A stretch of DNA of 64,000 nucleotides from Pseudomonas songnenensis. GTDB taxonomy: Bacteria; Pseudomonadota; Gammaproteobacteria; Pseudomonadales; Pseudomonadaceae. A program made the position numbers and the translations under genes. Shown in pieces: positions 25,055 through 32,916 of the stretch. The notes below the pieces were generated by a model, which saw nothing but the letters and a program-made list of their open reading frames with translations, was not told where the DNA came from and ran no database searches. The stretch covers positions 692,511 through 756,510 of the forward strand of contig NZ_RFFN01000002.1 of the NCBI RefSeq assembly GCF_003696315.1, written 5' to 3'. How positions within the stretch are numbered: the first letter of the stretch is position 1; every line of letters starts with the position of its first letter.

Positions 25055-25822
25055 TCAGCTATCCTGTTTCACCGGCCTTGTTTTTTGCGCGCGGTAGTTT
25101 TTCTCCCGCATAAAGGCTGGAACTATGAACAGCGCGTCATGGGCATAGCGCCTAACCAGCCGTTTAGGCTCGGAACACATACGGTGCAGCCATTCCAGTT
25201 TGCAGTTCTGCATCCATACCGGTGCGCGCTTGATACTGCCGGTGGCGAAAGAAATGGATGCGCCGATGCAGAAGCCCATTCCGGTTCGTTCATGACTTTC
25301 GATAGAGCTGGCGAGTATTTCCTGGCGGGGCGCGCCAACTGCATAAAACACTAGTTCGGAGGGGTTATCCCTGACGAACTGCAAGGCCTGCTGAACTTCG
25401 TCCGGGCGATTGATAAAGCCCATCGGCGGATTGTGGTGATAAAGCGTGATGCCGGGATAGAGCGCCCGGAGCTTGGTGCATTCCTGTTCGGTCGCACCGA
25501 TCAGGACCACCCGCAGGCGATCACGGTCGGCCCATTTCAGCAGGTCCATCGTCAGATCGCTGCCCGGGATCACCTCTTCCACATGTACACCCAGACGTTG
25601 CAACAGCGGTTGCAGAATTCGGCTGTCGCACAGGCGCAGGCGCGCCTTGGCGTAAGCTTCACGCAGTGCAGGGTTTTCCTGCAGCTGCGCCAGGTGGTCG
25701 ACATTGGGTGTCACCACGAACGAGTAGGGCTGCTTGACCCCCTCGCGAATGCAGTTCAGCAACGTCGCTTTGCTGCCGGTGTAGAAATTCACACCGAACG
25801 CGTGGTTAGTCTCGTTAGACAC
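25055..25822 (-). CDS. WecG/TagA/CpsF-family glycosyltransferase (GT26)
   Basis: A 255-aa protein. Family features are SFVVTPNVDHLAQLQ (Asp of the T-x-N-x-x-x-L/D motif, about 33-47), LRLCDSRILQPLLQRLG, EVIPGSDLTMDLL, VVLIGATEQE and FYAVGAPRQEI. The basic C-terminal segment (KLEWLHRMCSEPKRLVRRY) is typical for membrane association. It probably adds a hexosamine or uronic acid to the lipid-linked repeat. It overlaps the upstream GT2 gene by eight bases. Confidence 0.9.
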   Translation of the reverse strand: MSNETNHAFGVNFYTGSKATLLNCIREGVKQPYSFVVTPNVDHLAQLQENPALREAYAKARLRLCDSRILQPLLQRLGVHVEEVIPGSDLTMDLLKWADRDRLRVVLIGATEQECTKLRALYPGITLYHHNPPMGFINRPDEVQQALQFVRDNPSELVFYAVGAPRQEILASSIESHERTGMGFCIGASISFATGSIKRAPVWMQNCKLEWLHRMCSEPKRLVRRYAHDALFIVPAFMREKNYRAQKTRPVKQDS

Positions 25823-26690
25823 TCATCGTTACTCCCTTGAAAGCGCCTTTGACGCCGGACCAGGCGAGGCTGGGATGGTTGAACTCCTTGATGACGGTAA
25901 TCGCCGAAAGGAAGCAGGCCGACGCGAGCGCAAAACCCTGGCCGTAGAAGCGCTTGTTGAAACGGGTCGCCGCGCGGTTGCGGTAGTAGTGATAGAAGGC
26001 CGAGCGACCGCCCGAGCTGAGCGAGCCGTAGTGGAACAGGCGGCTTTCGGGCACGACGCGGATCGAGATGCCTTTCTTCTTCGCCTGGAACTGCCAGTCG
26101 ACCTCTTCGGAGTACATGAAGTACGCCTCGTCCATCATCCCGATGCGCTCCACCAGTTTGGCCGAGAAGGCCAGGCTGCAGCCCATCAGGTAATCGGGTT
26201 GTTCACTGTTCTGCGCCATCGCCTCGAGGGTCTGGTCCTTGCCGAGCAGCTTGGCCTTGCCCAGTAGCGGATAGAGCTTGCCGCCGCCGTAGCATTCCAG
26301 GCGGCCGGTATCGGCGCTGAGGATGACCGAGCCGACGAACTGGCGGTCGTTCTCGTTCAGCGCATCGAGCAGCGGGGTGAACGCATCGCTGTCGACATAG
26401 GTGTCGTTGTTGACGATCCAGAAGTTGGTCACCGGCAGGTTGTCCAGTGCCCAGCGCAGCCCGTAATTGTTGCCGCCGGCGTAACCGTTGTTTTCCGGGT
26501 TGGCGAGCAGCGTTACGTTGTGGCGAGGCCGAGCCTCGAGCCACTGGTTCAATGCCACGACGGAGCCGTCCTGGGAATCGTTGTCGATGACCACCACATG
26601 GTTGAGAGCCGGGCAATGAGCGAGCAGGCTCTCAACGCAACTGATGGTTTCAGTAGCTGCCTTGTAGTTGAGGATAAGCGCGACGTTCAT
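25815..26690 (-). CDS. GT2-family glycosyltransferase (rhamnosyltransferase-like)
   Basis: A 291-aa GT-A enzyme. It opens NVALILNYKAATETISCVESLL and has VVIDNDSQDGS (about 30-40), ENNGYAGGNNYGLRWAL, the metal-binding FWIVNNDTYVD and a late EEVDWQFQAKKKG. These match WbbL-type rhamnosyl or related transferases. I use ATG 26690, which overlaps the upstream polymerase gene by 41 bases; the in-frame upstream codon at 26732 is less likely. The donor sugar is unknown. Confidence 0.9.
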   Translation of the reverse strand: MNVALILNYKAATETISCVESLLAHCPALNHVVVIDNDSQDGSVVALNQWLEARPRHNVTLLANPENNGYAGGNNYGLRWALDNLPVTNFWIVNNDTYVDSDAFTPLLDALNENDRQFVGSVILSADTGRLECYGGGKLYPLLGKAKLLGKDQTLEAMAQNSEQPDYLMGCSLAFSAKLVERIGMMDEAYFMYSEEVDWQFQAKKKGISIRVVPESRLFHYGSLSSGGRSAFYHYYRNRAATRFNKRFYGQGFALASACFLSAITVIKEFNHPSLAWSGVKGAFKGVTMSV

Positions 26691-27903
26691 GGATAGGTTC
26701 CTGGCTGCGGAGGTAACGGGCCCGTAGGGCATGAATGACGAACAACATGGCGATGACTGACTGGCCGTATTCGAACAGGCCGTTGAGCGGCCAGATGACG
26801 AAGAGGGCCAGCATCGTCGCGTAGATGAAGCTCATGTCGCTGGCGATGTTCTTGGCGATGCGGTGATAGACGAACAGCGTCATCGGCACGATCAGAAAGG
26901 TCAGGAAGCCGAAGCGGAACAGCGTGCCGATGATGCCGACGTCGGACAGGAAGAAGTGCTCGCCGAAGTAGGGGATGAAGCCGTCCTGCCACATCAGCGA
27001 CAGTGAGCCGCTGGGCAGCCAGTTGACCTGCTTCAGGTGGTCGAAGATCAGCGCGATGGTGACCGAACGGGCGCCGTCCTCCACGCCTTCGAACGTGCTG
27101 TCGTAGAACTCGACGTTGAGTCCGAGGACTTCCAGCAGGCTCGGATAGAAGTAGAACGGCGACAGCAGAATCGACAGCGAGGCGGCCCAGATGATGGCCT
27201 TGGCGCGCAGGCAGAACAGGGTGAAGGCCAGGCACAACACGATCAGCTGGCGGGTCTGGGTAGCGAACACCAGGGTCATCAGCAGCACCGCGGCGATCAC
27301 CAGATAGAGGGTCTTGCTACGCGCCGCACCGCTGATCGGGGATGCGCCCTTCGACCAGATCTGGATGCAATAGAAGTAGGCCAGACAGATCAGGAAGGGG
27401 CCGATGGAGGAGCGGTCCGGGCGGTCATCGGAGCGCACTTCCGGACGCATGTCCGGGATCACGCCGAACTTGAAGCACCAGGAAAAGAACGCTGCAATCA
27501 GTGCGGCATAGAGGAATGCCCGCTCGAACTGCAAGGTACTGACGCGCTTGCCAAGGAACAGCAGCGGGGCGAAGCCCAGCGCGGCCAGTACCCGGCGCTC
27601 CTCGATCAGTCCGAAGACGATCGGCTGGCCGTAGGTGTAGTAGGCGAATATCGCCGGCATCACCAGGAACACCACGGTGGTGTAGGCGCAGTAGTACATC
27701 AGGATGCGAAATTCACGCGGTGCGTCTTCCGCGGATGCGAGCAGCAGCAGAATGGTGAAGATGATGCAGATGGCGAGGTACAGCTCGTTCAGACCCTTGA
27801 TGCCGTAGGGGTTGTGCGGGCTGTCCCCGAACACGGCGAAGTGCAGCACGATCGCTATGATCAGCAACGGAAAAAAGAAGAAGCGTGAACTGAAATTCGT
27901 CAT
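26650..27903 (-). CDS. Wzy-like polysaccharide polymerase / O-antigen ligase-type membrane protein
   Basis: A 417-aa protein with about ten to twelve transmembrane segments spread along its length and a larger periplasmic loop (about residues 260-320, DSTFEGVEDGARSVTIALIFDHL). This topology and its place among GT, Wzx, Wzb and Wzc genes indicate the repeat-unit polymerase. Sequence motifs in Wzy proteins are too weak to prove it. ATG 27903 is preceded by AAGGA at about nine bases; a TTG lies one codon upstream. Confidence 0.75.
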   Translation of the reverse strand: MTNFSSRFFFFPLLIIAIVLHFAVFGDSPHNPYGIKGLNELYLAICIIFTILLLLASAEDAPREFRILMYYCAYTTVVFLVMPAIFAYYTYGQPIVFGLIEERRVLAALGFAPLLFLGKRVSTLQFERAFLYAALIAAFFSWCFKFGVIPDMRPEVRSDDRPDRSSIGPFLICLAYFYCIQIWSKGASPISGAARSKTLYLVIAAVLLMTLVFATQTRQLIVLCLAFTLFCLRAKAIIWAASLSILLSPFYFYPSLLEVLGLNVEFYDSTFEGVEDGARSVTIALIFDHLKQVNWLPSGSLSLMWQDGFIPYFGEHFFLSDVGIIGTLFRFGFLTFLIVPMTLFVYHRIAKNIASDMSFIYATMLALFVIWPLNGLFEYGQSVIAMLFVIHALRARYLRSQEPIHERRAYPQLQGSY

Positions 27904-27947
27904 CAACCTGAGTCCTTAGGTATTGGTTCCTTGAGCGCTACAGCCTT

Positions 27948-29198
27948 TCAAGCTGTTTCCAGCGCCCGCTTCTTGATCTTCTTGCGTCGTACCAGCAGGC
28001 CAGTAAACGCCTTGAAGCTCTGATAGAACCCGATCTCCTTGATCCCTTTGCCAAGCTCGAAGCCTTTGTACGAAGGGGTTTTGAGCAGCAGCAGCTTCAT
28101 CGCCCACAACCGCGGCAGGATTGTCGTGCGGCGGTAGTACTGGAACGGCTGGATGGCAAAGATGCTGTTCGTATCGAAAGCTTCCGCTTTGACAACGCCA
28201 TCGGCCTCCGCGTTGCGAAAAAGTTCGCGGCCTTTTGCGGTGCGTACCAGAATCAGCGAGTTGCCTTCGCGCTCCTCGAAGGAGGGATAGCCTTTCTCAT
28301 CGCCTTCCCAACCATCGGCGCAGACGATATCGGCGAACTCACCGATGCCGTCCGGGCAGATCTTGCAGCGGGTCTGCAGATGGCGATTGAGCACCTTTCC
28401 CCACGAGTCGTTGTAGGTCATGGTGCGTTCGTCGCCGTTCTTCAGCGTCGCCTTGGTCAGCCCCGGCCAGCCGTCGCCGCGGTAGCGGAAGGCGGTGACG
28501 TCGCTGCGCTCGACTTCCAGCTTGTCCAGCACCTGTTCGGTGCCCTGCAGGCTCGGCGTACCGGCGCACATGAAGGAGACGATGAAGGGGATGTTTTCCT
28601 TCAGGCGTGGATCGTGCTGTTGCATCTGACGTACCGCGGCAACATCGCAGGGCTTGCCGATGAACAGATACTTCTCGGTGGACATCGCCACCCACTTCAA
28701 CGCTTCACCCGGGCTGGCTGGTGCATAGCGCGAGCCGGAGGAGGCGATGATGTTCTGCCGCGAACGGCTGATGGTCGCGACGTTTTCCAGCGGATCGGTC
28801 TGCGAGGCCTGAATCTGGATGACGCCGTCGACCAGCTTGTTTTCCAGGCAATACTGCGCCAGTGCCGAGATCACTCCACCGGAGGAGCCGGCCTGACGGA
28901 TTTCATTGTCGGTCGCATAGCCCTTCATGGTGTCGAGGATCTCGCCCCAGATCGGGTGGTAGTTGGCCGATTTGTAAGGGCGGATATCCAGGTTCAGCGC
29001 CGGGCATGATTTGGCGAACGCTGCGCTGGTCTGCTCGCTGGCCACCGGCTTGTTCTGGTACTGGCTGTTCAGTACCGGGCGGTGATAGCCATCGCCGGTC
29101 AGTCGGATCTTGATGGCGTCGTCATCGGCCACCGAGCTGCACATGCCGCAGCCACTGCAGAGGTCGTTGTTCAGCACGCGATTCAATAAAGCTTTCAT
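27948..29198 (-). CDS. Coenzyme F420 hydrogenase/dehydrogenase beta-subunit-like (FrhB) iron-sulfur protein
   Basis: A 416-aa protein. The N-terminal ferredoxin-like motif is CSGCGMC (residues 14-20), with a later FAKSCPALN. The FrhB N-domain has QAGSSGGVISALAQY (about 93-107) and the C-domain ends with CKICPDGIGEFADIVCADGW. Members of this family use iron-sulfur clusters and a flavin or deazaflavin. Relatives encoded beside pyruvyl transferases in exopolysaccharide loci are widespread but biochemically obscure. Here it sits between the flippase and the polymerase of such a locus and probably carries out a redox step on the glycan or its precursor. Pseudomonads are not known to use F420, so the cofactor is open. 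Confidence 0.85.
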   Translation of the reverse strand: MKALLNRVLNNDLCSGCGMCSSVADDDAIKIRLTGDGYHRPVLNSQYQNKPVASEQTSAAFAKSCPALNLDIRPYKSANYHPIWGEILDTMKGYATDNEIRQAGSSGGVISALAQYCLENKLVDGVIQIQASQTDPLENVATISRSRQNIIASSGSRYAPASPGEALKWVAMSTEKYLFIGKPCDVAAVRQMQQHDPRLKENIPFIVSFMCAGTPSLQGTEQVLDKLEVERSDVTAFRYRGDGWPGLTKATLKNGDERTMTYNDSWGKVLNRHLQTRCKICPDGIGEFADIVCADGWEGDEKGYPSFEEREGNSLILVRTAKGRELFRNAEADGVVKAEAFDTNSIFAIQPFQYYRRTTILPRLWAMKLLLLKTPSYKGFELGKGIKEIGFYQSFKAFTGLLVRRKKIKKRALETA

Positions 29199-29262
29199 AC
29201 CTGCCTTCCCTTGAGCGGCCAGCCAAGCACAAAGCGCGGCTGGCAGTATTTAACGAGCGCGG

Positions 29263-30495
29263 TCATGCGGGCTGGCGCTGCTTGCGATAGATGTTGAGCA
29301 CCGCATAACCGTAGATAAACGTCAGGACGACCATGCCCAGAGTGGACACCCAGGGCGCCGCCTGTATCCCGTGCGAGGGGATGAAAATCCAGTAACAGGC
29401 CACCGTGATCACGCCCGAGGCGATGATGCCGAAGGTGCGTAGCAAGCCCGTACCCATGGCCAGCAACTGCACGCCCAGGCCGGCGGCGACGAAGCGCGCC
29501 GCGGTAAAGCAGGCGAAGGCCAGCCACAGCGTGTTCAGCTCCGCGTACGCGGCGCCGAGGAAGTAGTCGGTGAACAGGGGGCCGATGAAGAAGAACGCCA
29601 GTGCGAAGATCAGGCCCATGCCGGTGTATTCGCCGAGGATGCGCGCGCCATAGCGGATCAGGCCGGCCGTCTTGTTGTGCAGCTGGTAGGCGAAACGCGG
29701 GATGTGCACGCTGGCCAGCAGCACGCTGAACGGCACCGCACCCTGAATCAGGCGTGAGCCGGCGAAGTAGATACCCGCCGCTTCGCGGCCGGCGAGGTGG
29801 TTGACCAGAATGACGTCGAGCTGGGCGAAGATATTGGTCGCACCGCTGTCGATGGCAAAGCTGGTGGAGGATCTGAATCGCTCTGCCAGCACCTGCCAGG
29901 AGCTGCGCAGGATGCCGCCCAGCGCGAGGATCTTCGACAGTGCGCGAAGTGCAAAGGTCGCATAGATCAGCCGCGACAGCAGGAACGCCACGCCGATCGC
30001 CAGCACGTCGTTGCGCAGCAGGATCGCCGCGCCGATGAGCACGAAGTGCACCAGCGCAGTTGCCGCCACGATCTTCGTCTCGCGGTGAAACTGGCCGATG
30101 CTGCGAAACACCGTCAGTCCCAGATCGCCGTAGGACGAAGCCAGGGTGCCGAGCAGGAACAGCACCGCAGCGAAACGCTCGGTGGTGTGCAGATCGAGGA
30201 CAAACAGAATGATCGGCAGCAGCACGATGCACGCAGGCAGCACCAATACCGATTTCGCCGCCAGGCTGGCCGACATGATTTCGCCCGCCCGATGACGCTC
30301 GGCACCGATGTCGCGCAGCGCGCGCATGCCGAAGCCGTAGTCGGTCACCAGGGCGACGATGGTCGACCAGGTGATCACGATCGAAATGAAGCCGAAATCG
30401 CTCGGTCCCAGCGTGCGGGCGAGGATCAACAGGGTGCCAAGCTGCACGGCGGTACGAGCCGCCGTGGTAACCCCCATCAGGGCGTGATCGCGCAT
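29263..30495 (-). CDS. Polysaccharide flippase (Wzx, MOP superfamily)
   Basis: A 410-aa protein with about twelve transmembrane helices. It begins MRDHALMGVTTAARTAVQLGTLLILARTLGP..., with the FGFISIVI pattern typical of Wzx/RfbX-type exporters. It flips the undecaprenyl-linked repeat unit to the periplasmic face of the inner membrane. It starts two bases after the upstream pyruvyltransferase stop. A long GC-driven frame overlapping it (29195-30919) is not real. Confidence 0.9.
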   Translation of the reverse strand: MRDHALMGVTTAARTAVQLGTLLILARTLGPSDFGFISIVITWSTIVALVTDYGFGMRALRDIGAERHRAGEIMSASLAAKSVLVLPACIVLLPIILFVLDLHTTERFAAVLFLLGTLASSYGDLGLTVFRSIGQFHRETKIVAATALVHFVLIGAAILLRNDVLAIGVAFLLSRLIYATFALRALSKILALGGILRSSWQVLAERFRSSTSFAIDSGATNIFAQLDVILVNHLAGREAAGIYFAGSRLIQGAVPFSVLLASVHIPRFAYQLHNKTAGLIRYGARILGEYTGMGLIFALAFFFIGPLFTDYFLGAAYAELNTLWLAFACFTAARFVAAGLGVQLLAMGTGLLRTFGIIASGVITVACYWIFIPSHGIQAAPWVSTLGMVVLTFIYGYAVLNIYRKQRQPA

Positions 30496-30497
30496 GG

Positions 30498-31685
30498 TTA
30501 TCTCTGATACGCGGCCTGAGGCTGGTGCAACGTGGCGAGGATCTGCTCCAGCGCCGCGCTGTAGGCGTCCAGCTTGCGGCGGATGATCGCGCCGCTCGCG
30601 GCGACCTCGGCCTTGAGCTGTTCACGGTTGTCCAGATGCGCCAGAACCAGCTCCAGTGCGCTCTCGGTGTCTTCGGTCTTGAGGTCGACCACGCGGTGAT
30701 AGTCGAGCGACTGGTAAAGGCCGGCAAACTTGCGGCTGTAGGCCAGCGGCACGACCGGTACGCCGGCGGAGAAGGCGCCAATGGTCGCGTGCATGCGTGC
30801 GCCGACAAAAAAGTCCATGCCGCTGATATACGACTTGGCCTCGATCGGTCCCTTGAAGCGCGGCGCCAGCTTGAGCTCCGGATACTGCTGCTGCAGCTGC
30901 TGGGAGACGGTGTAGTCATCTTCGGCCGGGAAACCGATCGGGATCACATGCGGTACCAGGTGCACTTCGTGGCCGCGCTCGAGCAGGGTGCGGATCAGTC
31001 GATCGGTCAGTGCCTTGTAGTCGGCGCGCAGGCCGAACTGGTTGGCCGTGCCTTCGTAACCGCCGTGGTGCAGCAGTGCCGATACGCTGAGCCCGACGGC
31101 CAGCTTGTTCGGATCGCGATGCTCGCGCTGACGGTCGAAGGGCAGGGCGAAGGCGACGTCGATGACCTCGTCGCGGTTGACGATGCCCAGTTGCTTGAGC
31201 ACGTCGAACGACTGGTGGTCACGGGCAAAGACCATGGTGCTCTTTTTCATCGCCCATGCCGATGTCTTGGTGGCCCAGTCGGCCTTGAACGGGCCGATGG
31301 TCTGCGGCGACAGGATCAGCGGGACACGGCCGCCCAGAGCCATGCCCTTGCTGACCAGCAGCTTGATCAGGCGCTTGGCGCCGTAGATGTCCGAGAAGCT
31401 GTCGCCTTCGCCGATGTCGAACACAGCGTCGCAGGAGCTGATCGCCTGGTACAGGCCGTGGGGATTCTTCAGCAGCGCCTTCTCGTTGAACTCGATGAAT
31501 TCGTACTTGAAGCGCTCGGTGGACGGCGGGTAATCGCAGGGGCCGGACGAACCGATGATGAGGAACTCCGGCGTGATCCCGCATTTGCGGGCCGCCTCGT
31601 CGATCAGCAGCATGTTGGAAATGCTCAGTGCGCCAACCCCGAGGTTGCCGGATGAGAACGAATGCCACAGCAATCCGAATTTCAT
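30498..31685 (-). CDS. Polysaccharide pyruvyl transferase family protein
   Basis: A 395-aa enzyme of the WcaK/CsaB superfamily. It opens KFGLLWHSFSSGNLGVGALSISN, has SPQTIGPFKADWAT centrally and GARMHATIGAFSAGVPVVPL near residue 310, followed by SRKFAGLY. ATG 31685 is chosen; the frame continues upstream to 31967 only as a shadow of the glycanase gene. It probably adds pyruvate ketals to the exopolysaccharide, giving negative charge. It is the second member of this family in the window; the first (5660-7075) is AT-rich and only distantly alike. Confidence 0.9.
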   Translation of the reverse strand: MKFGLLWHSFSSGNLGVGALSISNMLLIDEAARKCGITPEFLIIGSSGPCDYPPSTERFKYEFIEFNEKALLKNPHGLYQAISSCDAVFDIGEGDSFSDIYGAKRLIKLLVSKGMALGGRVPLILSPQTIGPFKADWATKTSAWAMKKSTMVFARDHQSFDVLKQLGIVNRDEVIDVAFALPFDRQREHRDPNKLAVGLSVSALLHHGGYEGTANQFGLRADYKALTDRLIRTLLERGHEVHLVPHVIPIGFPAEDDYTVSQQLQQQYPELKLAPRFKGPIEAKSYISGMDFFVGARMHATIGAFSAGVPVVPLAYSRKFAGLYQSLDYHRVVDLKTEDTESALELVLAHLDNREQLKAEVAASGAIIRRKLDAYSAALEQILATLHQPQAAYQR

Positions 31686-31704
31686 GTTCGATTTCACTCC
31701 AGAA

Positions 31705-32787
31705 TCAGTCAGCGTTTTGCGCAGGGGTTGGGCCGATGGCGGTGCAGTCGTTCGCCAGGTGCTTGCGCATGAGCTCCATCTGCGGACGGTCCTTGCCATT
31801 GCGCGGCTCGATCGCAAGCTTGTAGGTGCCCCAGCCGGGGCCGCCGGCCCAATAGGCACTGGGTACGCAGTTGTCGTTGAGGTAGGCGAGCAGGTTGTCC
31901 ATGGCGACGGCTGCCTCGGGCAGGTCGTCCGGGATGCCGTACTCGCCGAGGAATCCCTTCTGGCCATGTTTCTTCAGCCATTCGATGAATGGACGAGCCC
32001 GTTCTACCCCAAGCATCGGGTCAATATCGTTACTGGTCTGCGCCATGTACTTGCCGGAAAAGTCCTTGTCGAAGTACAGGTGGGCTTCGTAGACGATCCG
32101 GTCAGCGGGATCGTTGATCAGGAAGTTGGCGTTCACCTGTGGCCAGTGATAGGCACTCGACCAGCGCTCGCCCTCGATGAAGATCAACGTCTGATCGTCG
32201 ACTTCGCGGATGGCGTCGACGGCCGCCTGGGCGGCGCCCGGCCAGAGGCCGACCGTGCTGTGCGGCTCGTTCATGATGTCGTAGCCGAGCAGGCCGCGAT
32301 GGCCCTTGAAGTGCTCGGCCAGCTTGCGCCACACCGATGCATAGGCCTCGTAAGGCACTTTGCTGGAGCCGATGAGTTCGCCGTGGTAACGACCATAGTT
32401 GTGCATGTCCAGAATGACCTTCTGGCCGTTCTGCGCGGCCAGATCCAGGGTCTTCTTCAACAACCGGATCTGATCGAAGTTCAATCCGGAGTCGAGCGAG
32501 TGCTGCACACGCTCCCAGATGAACGGAAAGCGGATCAGGCGGATGCCCTGATCGGCGTAGTACTTGAAGTGTTTCTTCTCGGGGTAGAAGTAGTGAGTAC
32601 CGTTCTTGCCCGGGGTGATGTGCGGGGCGAAGCCGGCGCCCGAGATGTTGACCCCATGCAGGGCCAGGCCGCCTTCATCATTGACAGGCCAGTCGGCGGC
32701 GCACACGCCGACTGCCGACAGCGCGGCGACCAGGGCCACAGCCAGTCGGGTCGAGCGCTTTGCAGGCCGGTTGGAGTGTCTGGTCAT
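31705..32787 (-). CDS. Secreted GH5-family glycanase (cellulase-like)
   Basis: A 360-aa protein with an N-terminal Sec signal (RLAVALVAALSAVGVCAA, cleavage near residue 30). A GH5 barrel follows: RLIRFPFIWERVQ, VILDMHNYGRY, the acid/base glutamate in YDIMNEPHS (about 165-173) and the nucleophile in FLGEYGIPDD (about 290). It hydrolyses beta-linked glycans in the periplasm or outside. Placed in a wzc operon, it may trim or release the exopolysaccharide, as glycanases do in other EPS loci. The start may instead be the GTG at 32796. A 120-base interval with terminator-like structure separates it from wzc. Confidence 0.9.
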   Translation of the reverse strand: MTRHSNRPAKRSTRLAVALVAALSAVGVCAADWPVNDEGGLALHGVNISGAGFAPHITPGKNGTHYFYPEKKHFKYYADQGIRLIRFPFIWERVQHSLDSGLNFDQIRLLKKTLDLAAQNGQKVILDMHNYGRYHGELIGSSKVPYEAYASVWRKLAEHFKGHRGLLGYDIMNEPHSTVGLWPGAAQAAVDAIREVDDQTLIFIEGERWSSAYHWPQVNANFLINDPADRIVYEAHLYFDKDFSGKYMAQTSNDIDPMLGVERARPFIEWLKKHGQKGFLGEYGIPDDLPEAAVAMDNLLAYLNDNCVPSAYWAGGPGWGTYKLAIEPRNGKDRPQMELMRKHLANDCTAIGPTPAQNAD

Positions 32788-32856
32788 CGCTAACACCTAT
32801 CTTCAAGCAAAAAAAATGTCCGCTGACGCTCGCAAGGTCAGTACCGGGCAGATACG

Positions 32857-32908
32857 AAAAAAAAGGGGGCGGCGTTCGGCATGGCGACGGGTTGACCCCG
32901 CCGCCATG
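32857..32908 (-). terminator. Attenuator/terminator between wzc and the glycanase gene
   Basis: On the minus strand, nine bases after the wzc stop, CATGGCGGCGGG (32908-32897) pairs with CCCGTCGCCATG (32891-32880) with one G-U pair and a five-base loop. After a short GC-rich spacer comes T8 (32864-32857). An alternative longer pairing GGCGGCG/CGCCGCC brings the stem right up to the T run. It should reduce transcription into the downstream part of the operon. Confidence 0.75.
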
Positions 32909-32916
32909 CGAATCAC

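Noticed and set aside
27037..27888. 283-codon plus-strand frame rich in Glu/Gln/Asp
   Set aside because: Antisense shadow of the polytopic polymerase gene; hydrophobic codons read backwards give this composition.
29195..30919. 574-codon minus-strand frame over the flippase gene
   Set aside because: Overlaps the Wzx and pyruvyltransferase genes in another frame; the product is Arg/Pro/Ser-rich with no domain.
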